64,000 nucleotides of DNA from an uncultured Bilophila sp. (GCA_910585945.1 CAJUHZ010000007.1:1-64000); one strand, 5' to 3'; shown: positions 8,017 to 16,970, numbered from the stretch's first letter. The notes: a model not told the origin generated them from the letters alone. Numbers and translations: made by a program.

Positions 8017-8892
8017 TCACCGGCGCACGGGATGCTCGCGAAGATAGTCCACCGCGTTGCGGAAAAGCGCCGTGCCCGGCACGGCCTTTTCCCCACGCGT
8101 CCAGCCCGGATGATTGGCCGGGTGGTGAAATGCTTCGGGGTGCGGCATCAGACCGAGCACGCGGCCGGTAGGATCCGTGATCCCGGCGATGCCAAGGGGA
8201 GAGCCGTTGGGATTGGCCGGATACGCCTCGGTGGGAAGTCCGCTTTGCGGGTCCGCGTAGCTCAAGGCGACCAAATTGGCGTCGACCATACGGCGCAACG
8301 TGGCGGCATCCCGCGTGACAAGGCGTCCTTCGCCGTGGCGCACGGGCATGGCCAGGCCCTCGGCCGCGTCAAGCCCGCGCGTGAACACGCAGGGGCTGAG
8401 CGGGTTGGGCGCAAGCCGGACCCAGCGATCCTCAAACCGCGCCGAAGCATTGTGGCTGAGCGAGACCTGTCGTTCAAAGCGAACCGTGCCCGCCCGGCTC
8501 GCGGCTGCCTGGGCCGGGTCAGCGTCTTCCGGGGCGAGGCCGGGCAACACGCCGAGCTTGACGAGCAGTTGAAAGCCATTGCAAATGCCAAGCACCAGCC
8601 CCCCGGCGTCAATAAAGGCGGCCAGACTGTCCAGCAGAGGACGACCGGCGCGATCCGTCAGGTGCAGCCAGCGCTGTGCGGCCGCCTGAGCCGCGCCAAG
8701 ATCGTCGCCGTCCAGAAAACCTCCCGGGAACAGCAGGAAATCATAGCTCTCAAGGCGGACATCCGCCGCCACAATATCGGCAAAATGAATCACGTCCGCC
8801 CGGTCCGCGCCGCCGAGGCGGGCGGCATGGGCCGTTTCCGCATGGGAGTTGGTTCCGTATCCCGTAATGACAAGCGCATTGACCTGACTCAT
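8017..8892 (-). CDS. purQ: Phosphoribosylformylglycinamidine synthase, glutaminase subunit
   Basis: 291 residues with the class I glutamine amidotransferase triad: C104 in GICNGFQLL, and H251 and E253 in MPHPEAF. It channels ammonia from glutamine to the PurL subunit in step four of de novo purine synthesis. The length exceeds the about 230 residues of the short Gram-positive PurQ and resembles the longer PurQ found in delta-proteobacteria and archaea. It is transcribed away from pyrG, so nucleotide genes stand back to back here. PurL and PurS are not in the window. Confidence 0.9.
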   Translation of the reverse strand: MSQVNALVITGYGTNSHAETAHAARLGGADRADVIHFADIVAADVRLESYDFLLFPGGFLDGDDLGAAQAAAQRWLHLTDRAGRPLLDSLAAFIDAGGLVLGICNGFQLLVKLGVLPGLAPEDADPAQAAASRAGTVRFERQVSLSHNASARFEDRWVRLAPNPLSPCVFTRGLDAAEGLAMPVRHGEGRLVTRDAATLRRMVDANLVALSYADPQSGLPTEAYPANPNGSPLGIAGITDPTGRVLGLMPHPEAFHHPANHPGWTRGEKAVPGTALFRNAVDYLREHPVRR

Positions 8893-9316
8893 GCTCCACC
8901 TTATTGTTTGATGTGGTTGTGCCGCTTTTGGCTTTTTGCTTCCTTAACCACAAGCCGCTCTGAATCCTGAAACCGATAGGGGCATTTATTTTATGCGGGT
9001 GCGCCGCGCGCGTCAATGGCTGTCTTTTTTACGCGCCTGAACGTAAGGTAGGAAGATTGGTTCCGGCGTACGAATCCGGAACAGGAGTCATTTGTGAAAT
9101 GCCTCCTCGGGCGGGGCCTGACGCACGGCAAGGCCGGGTTCTCTCGTCGAAAACCACGCTTGTTGCGAAGTGATTTTCATAAATCGCCCCGGGGAGATTT
9201 ATGGAACAAATTGTAGAGACATGCCCGCAAGCCGGGCTGTCCGGAACGTGCGGGCGCCGCGCAAAAGGCGTCTTCGGCCGGCGCGACCGGCGCATACAGT
9301 TCATTCGGGGTTGTTC
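8893..9316. other. Divergent intergenic region purQ/pyrG
   Basis: 424 bases holding the promoters of purQ (minus) and pyrG (plus), neither of which I can place with confidence. A GTTCCGG/CCGGAAC hairpin lies at about 9060-9082. P-related repeat copy G lies at about 9127-9228. A GTG-initiated extension of pyrG through this region (from 9170) is open but runs through the repeat and is not credible. Confidence 0.6.
9127..9228 (-). repeat. P-related palindromic repeat, copy G
   Basis: GGCAAGGCCGGGTTC, then TCGAAAACCACGCTTG, then a palindrome TTTTCATAAATC and GATTTATGGAA around CGCCCCGGGG. It aligns over about 100 bases with copy F at 49955-50055 (roughly 70% identical by eye). The reverse strand has the same block order (palindromic head, then CCGAAAA/GCGTGGTTTTC-like tail) as repeat P. 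Confidence 0.6.
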
Positions 9317-10975
9317 ATGAAGACCAAATTCATCTTCATCACGGGCGGCGTTCTTTCCTCTCTCGGCAAGGGACTTTCCGCCGCGTCTCTCGGCGCGCTG
9401 CTCAAGGCGCGCGGGCTTAGCGTCACCATCCAGAAGCTCGATCCATACATAAACGTAGACCCGGGGACGATGAACCCATACCAGCACGGGGAAGTCTACG
9501 TCACCCAGGACGGGGCGGAGACGGATCTCGATCTCGGCCACTACGAACGTTTTCTTGATACGGATCTGTCGCAGAAAAACAACACCACGTCCGGTTCCAT
9601 TTACTTCAACGTGATCACGAGGGAACGACGGGGGGACTATCTGGGCGGCACCGTGCAGGTCATTCCCCACATCACGGACGCGATCAAGGCCGTAGTGCTC
9701 AGCCTGGCCGACGGCACTCCGGAAGCTCCGGCGCCGGATGTGGCCATCGTCGAGATCGGGGGAACCGTGGGCGATATTGAGGGTCTGCCGTTTCTTGAAG
9801 CCATACGGCAATTGCGCGCCGATCTGGGACGTGACAACTGCCTGTTCATTCATCTGACCCTTGTTCCGTATTTGCGCACCGCGGGCGAGCACAAGACGAA
9901 GCCCACCCAGCACAGCGTCAAGGAACTGCGCTCCATCGGCATCCAGCCGGATATCATCCTGTGCCGTTGCGAGGAAGCCGTGCCAGCCGACATGCGGGCC
10001 AAAATCGCCCTCTTCTGCAACGTGGACAAGGATGCCGTCTTTTCCGCAGTGGACGTGGACAGCATTTATGAACTGCCGCTCAAACTCTACGAGGAAGGGC
10101 TGGATCAGAAAGCCGCCATCATGCTGCGTCTGCCTGCCCGCAATGCCAAACTTGAGGCATGGGAAACCCTTGCGCGCAATGTCAGGAATCCGGAAGGCCG
10201 GGTGACCATCGCCATCGCGGGCAAATATGTGGAACTCAAGGAAGCTTACAAAAGCCTGCACGAAGCCCTGATGCACGGAGGTCTTGCCAACCGCGTCGCG
10301 GTGGACCTGCGCTACGTCAACTCCGAAGAAGTGACCGAAGCCAATGCGGCCGAACTCTTCCGGGGAGCGGACGGCGTGCTGGTGCCAGGCGGCTTTGGCT
10401 ACCGCGGAGTGGAAGGCAAAATAGCCGCAATCCGCCATGTGCGGGAAAACCGCATTCCCTTCTTCGGCATCTGCCTCGGGATGCAGTGCGCGGTGATCGA
10501 GTTTGCCCGGCACGCGGCCGGCCTTGAAAAGGCCGATTCCGAGGAATTCAATCCGCACGCGGCGGACAAACTCATCTACCTGATGACGGAATGGTATGAC
10601 TTCCGCAAGAACGCGGTGGAACGTCGTGACTCGGAGAGCGACAAGGGCGGCACCATGCGCCTTGGCGCATATCCCTGCACTCTGGAGCCGGGCACGCTGG
10701 CCCACGACGCCTACCGGCGCGACACGGTCAACGAGCGTCACCGCCACCGTTACGAATTCAATAACGCCTATCGCGAACGACTGGCGGAAAAAGGCATGCG
10801 CTTCAGCGGCCTTTCACCGGACGGCTCGCTGGTGGAAATCGTGGAGATCGCTGATCACCCGTGGTTCCTGGGCTGTCAGTTTCACCCCGAATTCACGTCC
10901 CGGCCCATGCGCCCCCACCCGTTATTCAGCGACTTTATCCGCGCTGCCCTTGAACACCGCAAGCAGGGCCGCTGA
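9317..10975 (+). CDS. pyrG: CTP synthase
   Basis: 552 residues starting MKTKFIFITGGVLSSLGKG, the standard PyrG N-terminus with the P-loop-like ATP site. The synthetase half (about 1-265) contains DPYINVDPGTMNPYQHGEVY. The C-terminal glutamine amidotransferase half has GICLGMQ with the catalytic cysteine near residue 385 and a C-terminal HPEF. It converts UTP, ATP and glutamine to CTP. Only 54 bases separate it from kdsA. CTP is the co-substrate for activating Kdo to CMP-Kdo, which may explain its place at the head of this LPS run. Confidence 0.97.
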   Translation: MKTKFIFITGGVLSSLGKGLSAASLGALLKARGLSVTIQKLDPYINVDPGTMNPYQHGEVYVTQDGAETDLDLGHYERFLDTDLSQKNNTTSGSIYFNVITRERRGDYLGGTVQVIPHITDAIKAVVLSLADGTPEAPAPDVAIVEIGGTVGDIEGLPFLEAIRQLRADLGRDNCLFIHLTLVPYLRTAGEHKTKPTQHSVKELRSIGIQPDIILCRCEEAVPADMRAKIALFCNVDKDAVFSAVDVDSIYELPLKLYEEGLDQKAAIMLRLPARNAKLEAWETLARNVRNPEGRVTIAIAGKYVELKEAYKSLHEALMHGGLANRVAVDLRYVNSEEVTEANAAELFRGADGVLVPGGFGYRGVEGKIAAIRHVRENRIPFFGICLGMQCAVIEFARHAAGLEKADSEEFNPHAADKLIYLMTEWYDFRKNAVERRDSESDKGGTMRLGAYPCTLEPGTLAHDAYRRDTVNERHRHRYEFNNAYRERLAEKGMRFSGLSPDGSLVEIVEIADHPWFLGCQFHPEFTSRPMRPHPLFSDFIRAALEHRKQGR

Positions 10976-11029
10976 ACCACGCGCAAACGGCAGGCGGCCC
11001 GATCCCGGGGCGCCCGCAAAGGCATTCGC

Positions 11030-11854
11030 ATGACTGCACAACTCGCACCGGATACGCTGTACGCCCGCCTGCGGCAGGGGCACTTCATCTTGGCCGGCCC
11101 ATGCGCCCTGGAAAGTTTTGAGATGGCGTTGGAGACCGCCCATGCCGTGGCCGAAGCGGCCGAAGCGGCCGGCCTTTTTGCCGTGTTCAAAAGCTCGTGG
11201 GACAAGGCCAATCGCACCTCGGGCAAATCCTTCCGGGGGCCGGGTCTTGGCAAGGGTATGGAATGGCTGGCCCGAATCAGGGAAGAAACCGGGCTTCCCA
11301 TCATCACCGATATCCACCTGCCCGAACAGGCCGCTCCGGTGGCCGAAGCCGTGGACGTGCTGCAAATCCCCGCCTTTCTCTGTCGCCAGACGGACCTGCT
11401 GATGGCGGCCGCCGCGTCCGGCCGAGTGATCAACGTAAAAAAAGGCCAGTTCGTGGCCCCCTGGGACATGCGACCGGTCAAGGAAAAACTTGAGGCCGCC
11501 GGCAACCCCCGCATTCTTCTCACGGAACGCGGCTCAAGCTTCGGCTACAACAATCTTGTGGTGGATTTTCGATCCATCCCCATCATGCGGGAACTGGGCG
11601 TGCCTGTTGTTTTTGACGCCACCCATTCCGTCCAGTTGCCGGGCGGCCGGGGCGACAGTTCGGGCGGAGATCGCCGCCATGTGCCAGTGCTGGCCCGCGC
11701 GGCGGCGGCGGCTGGGGCGGATGGAGTGTTCATGGAATGCCACCCCGATCCCGACAAGGCGCTGTGTGACGGACCCAATTCCTGGCCATTGCACCGCCTT
11801 GCGGACCTGCTCAAGCAACTCGCCGCCCTGTGGAGTCTGCCTCGTGAAGAATGA
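11030..11854 (+). CDS. kdsA: Kdo-8-phosphate synthase (metal-type)
   Basis: 274 residues. It condenses phosphoenolpyruvate with arabinose-5-phosphate to Kdo-8-phosphate, the first committed step to the LPS inner core. The phosphate and PEP contacts are visible: KSSWDKANRTS, GPGLGKGM, DATHSVQLPGG, MECHPDPDKALCDGP. Residue C26 in AGPCALES marks the metal-dependent class, since metal-independent enzymes have asparagine there. The stop codon overlaps the kdsC start by 11 bases, so the two are translationally coupled. Confidence 0.95.
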   Translation: MTAQLAPDTLYARLRQGHFILAGPCALESFEMALETAHAVAEAAEAAGLFAVFKSSWDKANRTSGKSFRGPGLGKGMEWLARIREETGLPIITDIHLPEQAAPVAEAVDVLQIPAFLCRQTDLLMAAAASGRVINVKKGQFVAPWDMRPVKEKLEAAGNPRILLTERGSSFGYNNLVVDFRSIPIMRELGVPVVFDATHSVQLPGGRGDSSGGDRRHVPVLARAAAAAGADGVFMECHPDPDKALCDGPNSWPLHRLADLLKQLAALWSLPREE

Positions 11855-12410
11855 AAACGATGCTCATGCCGTGAGAGAAAACGCCTCCGCTGAAAGCCTG
11901 GCCCGTCGCATCAGACTTCTTGTGCTTGATGTGGACGGCGTGCTGACAGACGGCGGCCTTTATTACGATGCCAACGGTCTCGCCATAAAACGCTTTGACG
12001 TGCATGACGGCATTGGCCTGCGTCTTGCCAGGTCCGTGGGCATTGAAGTGGCCGTGCTTTCCGGAATGGATGTGCCCTGCGTGGTCAAGCGCCTGGAGGT
12101 TCTTGGCATCAAGGAATACCACGGCGGCTCGGACAACAAGCGCACTCTGCTGGATGCCATGCGCCAGCGCCTTGGCCTGGAATGGGAAGAAATCGCCTAC
12201 CTTGGCGACGACTGGGTGGATCTTGCCCCCATGCTTGCCGTCGGCCTCCCCGCCGCTGTGGCCAACGCTCTGCCCGAAGTCAAGGAAGCGGCCCGCTATG
12301 TGACGCGCCTGAGCGGCGGACATGGGGCCGTGCGTGAATTTGTCGACTTCCTTCTCACATGTCAGGGCAAGCGGGACGCTCTTCTGGAGCACTGGAAGCA
12401 CCTGGAATGA
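11844..12410 (+). CDS. kdsC: Kdo-8-phosphate phosphatase (HAD family)
   Basis: 188 residues from a GTG inside the end of kdsA, with GGAG about ten bases upstream. HAD motif I is LDVDGVLTDGG (nucleophile and acid aspartates), motif II VLSG, motif III K in DNKRTLL, motif IV YLGDDWVDL. It is a capless C0-type phosphatase that forms a tetramer and releases phosphate from Kdo-8-P. Its last four bases (ATGA) overlap the lptC start. Confidence 0.95.
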   Translation: MKNENDAHAVRENASAESLARRIRLLVLDVDGVLTDGGLYYDANGLAIKRFDVHDGIGLRLARSVGIEVAVLSGMDVPCVVKRLEVLGIKEYHGGSDNKRTLLDAMRQRLGLEWEEIAYLGDDWVDLAPMLAVGLPAAVANALPEVKEAARYVTRLSGGHGAVREFVDFLLTCQGKRDALLEHWKHLE

Positions 12411-13252
12411 AACGCCGCATTCTCCTTGTCGCACTCGTTGCCGCGCTTGCGGCCGGAGTCTGGTGGCAGACGACCGGGCGATCGCGTGATCGCGCCTCCC
12501 TTGCGCGCGATGTGGCAAAACTCGCCGGCGTGAGCGGCGTCACCTCCTTTGACGGCAAAAAGGCGCTTTCCTCAATGTCTCCGGCTTCAGATACGGAAAA
12601 TGCCGGCAATCCGCTGGAACAGGCTGTCGGGCTGGCCATTCAGGGCATCCGGTTGTTCCAGGGCGACAAGGGGTTGGAACTGTGGCGGCTTAACGCCACC
12701 TGGGCGCATCTTTCCCAGGACGGTGAAGTCATCAATGTGGACAGCCCCCATGTCGTGTACGCCCTGGGGGATACGGGTCTCCCCCCTTCCCGTCCGGGCA
12801 CGCCCGGTATCGACGCCAAAGATGATGCGACGGACGCGCCAGCTTCTCCGCTTTCCGCACAAGGGGAACAGGCCGCATCGCCGCCGGAAGCCGACGTGCT
12901 CGACGTCATAGCTCAAAAGGGCCGCATCACCGATCACCAGCAACGCCTCACTCTGTGGGGCGATGTGGTGATCACCCGTTTCGGGGACACAATCACCGGC
13001 CCGCGACTGGAATATGACTCCGCCACCCGGATGATGACGTTTCCGGAGGGCGCGGAGCTCGAAAGCGCGCGCGGGAGCGGCACAGCGGCCATTTTGCATT
13101 GGGATCTCGCCAACAATGAAATTACCGGTCTGAACGGGGTTGAGGTGATTCTGAAGCCGCGCCCTCGACAAACAGACGGAGGGTTGCCCGCCGCTGACGC
13201 CGCCGGGGAAAACCGGGCTGAAAGAGACGCCGCTTCGGCCGCGCGGCCTTGA
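12407..13252 (+). CDS. lptC: LPS export protein LptC
   Basis: 281 residues with an N-terminal signal anchor (RRILLVALVAALAAGVWW) and a periplasmic beta-jellyroll domain. It receives LPS from LptB2FG and hands it to LptA. The protein is longer than the about 190 residues of E. coli LptC because of a Pro/Ala/Ser/Asp-rich insertion (about residues 125-165) between beta strands and a C-terminal tail. The ATGA overlap with kdsC supports the start. The identification rests on gene order and the single TM plus jellyroll pattern; sequence conservation in this family is low. Confidence 0.85.
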   Translation: MKRRILLVALVAALAAGVWWQTTGRSRDRASLARDVAKLAGVSGVTSFDGKKALSSMSPASDTENAGNPLEQAVGLAIQGIRLFQGDKGLELWRLNATWAHLSQDGEVINVDSPHVVYALGDTGLPPSRPGTPGIDAKDDATDAPASPLSAQGEQAASPPEADVLDVIAQKGRITDHQQRLTLWGDVVITRFGDTITGPRLEYDSATRMMTFPEGAELESARGSGTAAILHWDLANNEITGLNGVEVILKPRPRQTDGGLPAADAAGENRAERDAASAARP

Positions 13253-13302
13253 GGCAGCCCCCCTGCATTTTTCTGTGGATATACCATTATAAGGGAATGC
13301 TG

Positions 13303-13872
13303 ATGAACCGTTCTTCCTTGCTCTCCACGCTGCTCGCCGCCACGATCGTCGCCACAGGCATCCCTGCCGCGGTGAACGCCGCCGAGCCGGGCCGCAAGCC
13401 CCTGCGCCCCGACACGGATGTTGAAACCCGCATCACGGCGGACAAGCTGACCTATCAGGCGGAAAAACGCCAGGTCGTCTTTGAAGGAAACGTGCGTGTG
13501 AACCGGCCGGACTTTGACCTCCGCTCCGCACGGCTGACCGTCTACATGAAGCCCGCCAAAGCCGAAAAAAGCGGCAAGTCCGGCGGCGCGCCGGCCGGTC
13601 TGGCGGCAGGCGATGTGGAGCGACTGGTGGCGCAAGGCAACGTGGTCATGACGGAACCGGAAGGCCGTTCCGGATCCAGCGACAAGGCGACATACACTAC
13701 CGGCGACGGCGTGCTGCTCATGGAAGGCAACCCGCGCCTCACCGACGGAGAAAACACCATCACCGGCGAAACCATCCGCTACTACACCCAGGAAAACCGA
13801 AGCGAGGTGATCGGCGGATCCAAGAAACGTGTGGAGGCGGTTTTCACCGGTTCACGGAAGGGGAAACGCTGA
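13303..13872 (+). CDS. lptA: LPS transport periplasmic protein LptA
   Basis: 189 residues from the second of two neighbouring ATGs, six bases after AAGGGA. A signal peptide ends at about VNAA. The mature OstA/LptA domain contains ITADKLTYQAEKRQVVFEGNV and paired VVMTEPEG and LLMEGNPRLTDGENTITGE strands, typical of the jellyroll that oligomerises into the periplasmic bridge. The stop overlaps the lptB start (TGATG). Confidence 0.92.
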   Translation: MNRSSLLSTLLAATIVATGIPAAVNAAEPGRKPLRPDTDVETRITADKLTYQAEKRQVVFEGNVRVNRPDFDLRSARLTVYMKPAKAEKSGKSGGAPAGLAAGDVERLVAQGNVVMTEPEGRSGSSDKATYTTGDGVLLMEGNPRLTDGENTITGETIRYYTQENRSEVIGGSKKRVEAVFTGSRKGKR

Positions 13873-14594
13873 TGGCGCTCCTCGCCGGCATCGATCTGCA
13901 CAAATGGTACGGCCAGCGCGAAGTCGTTCGCGGCGTGTCTCCGGAAGTGACGCAGGGAGAAATCGTGGGGCTGCTCGGGCCTAACGGAGCGGGCAAGACA
14001 ACGTCTTTCTACATGCTGACGGGGATCATCAAACCAAGCGCCGGCCGGGTGGCGCTGGACGATACGGAGATCAGCGGCTGGCCCCTGCATGAACGGGCGC
14101 GCGTCGGCATTTCCTACCTGCCGCAGGAAAGTTCCGTCTTCCGCCGTCTCACGGTCAGACAAAATCTTGAGATCATTCTTCAGTACACCGGCCTGCCCCA
14201 CAAGGAACAGAAACGGCGCGCTGAAAGACTCATGAGCGAATTCGGCCTGACCCGCCTGGAAAAATCCCACGCCATGCATCTGTCCGGCGGGGAGCGGCGA
14301 CGTCTGGAAATCGCCCGCGCGCTTATCCGCGATCCGAAATTCGTGCTCCTCGACGAACCGTTCGCCGGCATAGATCCTCTGGCTGTGGGGGATATTCAGG
14401 GCCTCGTGCGCGCTCTGCGCGAACGCGGCATCGGCGTGCTCATTTCCGATCACAATGTGCGCGAAACCCTGACCATCTGTGACAGGGCCTACCTTATGGT
14501 GCAGGGACTCGTGGTGCTCACAGGCACGCCGGACGAAATTGTCGCCAATGAAAAAGCCCGCAGCATGTACCTTGGGGAAAGCTTCTCTCTCTGA
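13872..14594 (+). CDS. lptB: LPS export ABC transporter ATP-binding protein LptB
   Basis: 240 residues. Walker A GPNGAGKT (about 36-43), Q-loop LPQESSVFRRLTV, signature LSGGERRR, Walker B FVLLDEPFAGIDP and the switch histidine in ISDHNV. It powers extraction of LPS from the inner membrane with LptF and LptG, which are not in the window. Translation is coupled to lptA. Confidence 0.95.
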   Translation: MALLAGIDLHKWYGQREVVRGVSPEVTQGEIVGLLGPNGAGKTTSFYMLTGIIKPSAGRVALDDTEISGWPLHERARVGISYLPQESSVFRRLTVRQNLEIILQYTGLPHKEQKRRAERLMSEFGLTRLEKSHAMHLSGGERRRLEIARALIRDPKFVLLDEPFAGIDPLAVGDIQGLVRALRERGIGVLISDHNVRETLTICDRAYLMVQGLVVLTGTPDEIVANEKARSMYLGESFSL

Positions 14595-14712
14595 CGCCGC
14601 AAGCCGCTTGCCTCCCAGACGCCGACGCCGGATCTTCAGCCGGCATGGCGGCGAAAAAACATGAGGGAAGCCTCGTGGCGTTCCTGTGTGTCCTTGCAAG
14701 AAGGCCCAGTTT

Positions 14713-14730
14713 GTGGCATATTTCCTGCAA
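14713..14730 (+). promoter_or_regulatory. Possible sigma-54 (-24/-12) promoter before rpoN
   Basis: GTGGCATATTTCCTGCAA places GG at 14715-14716 and GC at 14727-14728, exactly ten bases apart as the -24/-12 class requires. Agreement with TGGCAC-N5-TTGC is partial (TGGCAT and CTGC). The start codon of rpoN lies about 25 bases downstream of the expected start point. If real, rpoN would be partly autoregulated. Confidence 0.4.
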
Positions 14731-14764
14731 GGAATTGTGTCGCACTTTTTTCCGGATAACGCGT

Positions 14765-16255
14765 ATGGCATTGGAACTCAGACAGCAGCTCAAGCTTTCA
14801 CAACAGCTTGTGATGACGCCACAGTTGCAGCAGGCCATTCGCCTGCTCCAACTCTCCAGGATCGAACTTGTGGAGACGGTGCAGCGCGAGCTTCTGGAAA
14901 ATCCCTTCCTGGAAGAAGCGCCCCAGGAGGAAACTCCGGCCGAGCGCATGGAAACACGCTCGGAAGCTCCGACCTCCGAAGGCTATGATCAGGAAGTCGC
15001 CCGAACCGAGGATTGGGAAGATTACCTCGGCGAATTCGCCAGCACCCCCCGTCTCGTTCAGCCCCGCGAACACGAAGCAGCCGAGGAAATGACCTCGCTG
15101 GAAGCGCGCTTCGCTTCCAGTCCCACGCTGGAAAGCCACCTGATGTGGCAACTGCGCCTCTCTTCGCTCACCGAAGCGCAAAAGGATCTAGGGGAAATCA
15201 TCATCGGCAACCTTTCCTCCTCCGGTTATCTCCAGGCATCGGTGGAAGAAATGACGGAAATGGCGCGGGCCAACGCGCAAAAGCGGCGTGAAGAACGCGC
15301 CGCCGCCGGCGATCCCCCCGACGAAACGCCCCTGCCGGAATGCGCCGACATGGAAACCGTGCTTGCAGCCGTGCAACGTTTCGATCCTGTGGGCGTCGCG
15401 GCCCGCACGCCTCGGGAATGTCTTCTCGTTCAGATCGGAGCGCTCGGGTACGATCGGGATCCGATCCTTGTCGACCTTGTCCGGGAACACCTGGAAGATC
15501 TGGAAGCGCGCCGCTACAAGCCGCTGCTCCGCAAGTTCCGCCTGGACATGGAAGATCTCAAGGAATATCTGGACATCATCCAGTCGCTTGACCCCATGCC
15601 CGGCGCAAGCTTCGGCACGGGGGAACCCCATTATGTCAGCCCGGATGTCTTCGTCTACAAGCTGGATAATGAATTTCTCATCCTGCTCAATGACGATGGT
15701 CTGCCCACGCTTCACCTCAACCCTGCCTACGAAAACACTCCAAAAGGCGCTTCCGACAAGGAAAAAGAATATTTCGCCGAAAAACTGCGCTCCGCCTCCT
15801 GGCTGATCAAGAGCCTGCACCAGCGGCAACGTACCCTGTACAAGGTGGTCGAAAGCATTGTGAAGCACCAGAAGGCCTTTTTCGAGGAAGGCGTCACCAA
15901 ACTGCGCCCCCTGATTCTGAAAGATATTGCCGATGACATCAACATGCATGAATCCACGGTAAGCCGCATTACTACCAACAAATATGTAGCCACGCCCTAC
16001 GGAGTATTCGAGCTGAAATTTTTCTTCAACAGCGCGCTGGCCCTAGATGATGGAAGCGAAGTCGGCTCGGAGAGCGTCAAGGCGCTCATTCGCAAATGCA
16101 TCTCCGAAGAAGACCCCAAAAGCCCCCTGTCGGATGAACGCATCGGAGAAATTCTCAAGGAACATCTCAAGGTGAACATCGCGCGGCGCACCGTCGCCAA
16201 GTACCGCATGAGCATGGATATTCCGTCGTCGTCAAAGCGGCGGGCGCATTTCTAG
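14765..16255 (+). CDS. rpoN: RNA polymerase sigma-54 factor
   Basis: 496 residues. Region I is Q/L-rich (LRQQLKLSQQLVMTPQLQQA) and contacts enhancer-binding proteins. An acidic region II follows. The core-binding domain is central, and the C-terminus has the HTH and the RpoN box ARRTVAKYRM, where M replaces the usual E. The start is chosen at MALELRQQ because the conserved region I begins there. It follows lptB as in many proteobacteria and precedes hpf. A MITE-like element begins two bases after its stop codon. Confidence 0.95.
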   Translation: MALELRQQLKLSQQLVMTPQLQQAIRLLQLSRIELVETVQRELLENPFLEEAPQEETPAERMETRSEAPTSEGYDQEVARTEDWEDYLGEFASTPRLVQPREHEAAEEMTSLEARFASSPTLESHLMWQLRLSSLTEAQKDLGEIIIGNLSSSGYLQASVEEMTEMARANAQKRREERAAAGDPPDETPLPECADMETVLAAVQRFDPVGVAARTPRECLLVQIGALGYDRDPILVDLVREHLEDLEARRYKPLLRKFRLDMEDLKEYLDIIQSLDPMPGASFGTGEPHYVSPDVFVYKLDNEFLILLNDDGLPTLHLNPAYENTPKGASDKEKEYFAEKLRSASWLIKSLHQRQRTLYKVVESIVKHQKAFFEEGVTKLRPLILKDIADDINMHESTVSRITTNKYVATPYGVFELKFFFNSALALDDGSEVGSESVKALIRKCISEEDPKSPLSDERIGEILKEHLKVNIARRTVAKYRMSMDIPSSSKRRAHF

Positions 16256-16257
16256 GG

Positions 16258-16547
16258 TCAGGACTCGCTAACCCGCCTGCTGCAAAGCAGCTTTTTTGCA
16301 TCTGGCGGCGTTGCAAGGCCAACATTGACCTTGCGTATGTTCAAATACAGCCTCGCCCAATGTTTGCCCCTTGCCGGCCCAGGGCAATTGCATGAATATG
16401 GATAACATTCTAAAATAATTGATAAAAACTTTTCAGATTCAGAATGAAATATCTTTTTATTTCAAGTGGTTATCATGGATCATCCGATTGCCCCGCTTAC
16501 CGGCCGGAAAAAATGGCTTTCGCGGACGCCGTTTTAATGAGGGCTGC
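16258..16547 (+). mobile_element. MITE-like element H, copy 1 (with nested insert)
   Basis: Starts two bases after the rpoN stop. The left end TCAGGACTCGCTAACCCGCC and the right end TTTTAATGAGGGCTG correspond to the ends of copy 4 at 56756-56925. Internal blocks GCAAGGCCAACATTGACCTT and CCAATGTTTGCC also match. A CTGCT/AGCAG hairpin with six T (16277-16297) may terminate rpoN. An AT-rich segment at about 16389-16490 has no counterpart in copy 4 and looks inserted. Confidence 0.6.
16277..16297 (+). terminator. Weak intrinsic terminator after rpoN
   Basis: CTGCT-GCAA-AGCAG followed by C and six T. The stem is only 5 bp, so termination may be partial. In copy 4 of the same element the stem is spoiled by substitutions although the T-tract remains. 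Confidence 0.5.
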
Positions 16548-16550
16548 CCC

Positions 16551-16699
16551 CAGGGCATGTTCACGCTACGAAAAATTTTGTTCTCCGCCAGGGAAAAAAG
16601 GCTTTTTATGAAGGGAATGTACTCTTATGCTACTTGACCGGAATAAAAAACCTTTTTGACGCAGGCAGAGGACAAAAGCCGTAGTGGGAACATGCCCTG
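16551..16699 (+). mobile_element. MITE-like element R2, copy 1
   Basis: 149 bp with perfect 12-bp terminal inverted repeats, CAGGGCATGTTC and GAACATGCCCTG. Inside are two further long complementary blocks, AAAAAAGGCTTTTTATG and GGAATAAAAAACCTTTTT, so the whole unit folds into a hairpin. It abuts element H copy 1. About 90% identical by eye to 29066-29213. It encodes no transposase. Confidence 0.7.
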
Positions 16700-16970
16700 A
16701 GAGATCTTCCTGTTTGAAACTTCGTTTCAGGCGGGAAGATCCGCGTGCCCCAAGACGTGATTTTCAGCCTGCTCAAGGCGGCATTGCCGTCGCGCCCGGC
16801 TCCACTCCCGGCGTCATGTGCCCCCCTTGTGCATCATGTAAAAACTATGTTCCCCTTTTGGACAATTTCCTGTATGGTGATTTCAGATTCTGTGACGTAA
16901 CCTCGTGGTTGTGCGCATCCCCCAAGGGGGAAGGCGCCGCCGCGTCAGCACCTCAACCAGGGAGGTTTGC
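16700..16970. other. Intergenic region before hpf
   Basis: Contains an imperfect hairpin GATCTTCCTG... ...CGGGAAGATC (about 16702-16740) immediately after R2. The rest is a G+C-poor stretch with the hpf ribosome binding site GGGAGG. I could not place a standard promoter with confidence. Confidence 0.5.

Noticed and set aside
9170..9316. GTG-initiated extension of pyrG by 49 codons
   Set aside because: It runs through a palindromic repeat, encodes Arg/Pro-rich sequence, and PyrG proteins begin at MKTKFIF.
16557..16684. Conserved short frame inside both R2 copies (GKKAFYEGNVLL type)
   Set aside because: The frame is open in both copies, but several of the few differences are amino-acid changing and there is no start with a ribosome binding site; sequence identity is better explained by the hairpin element.
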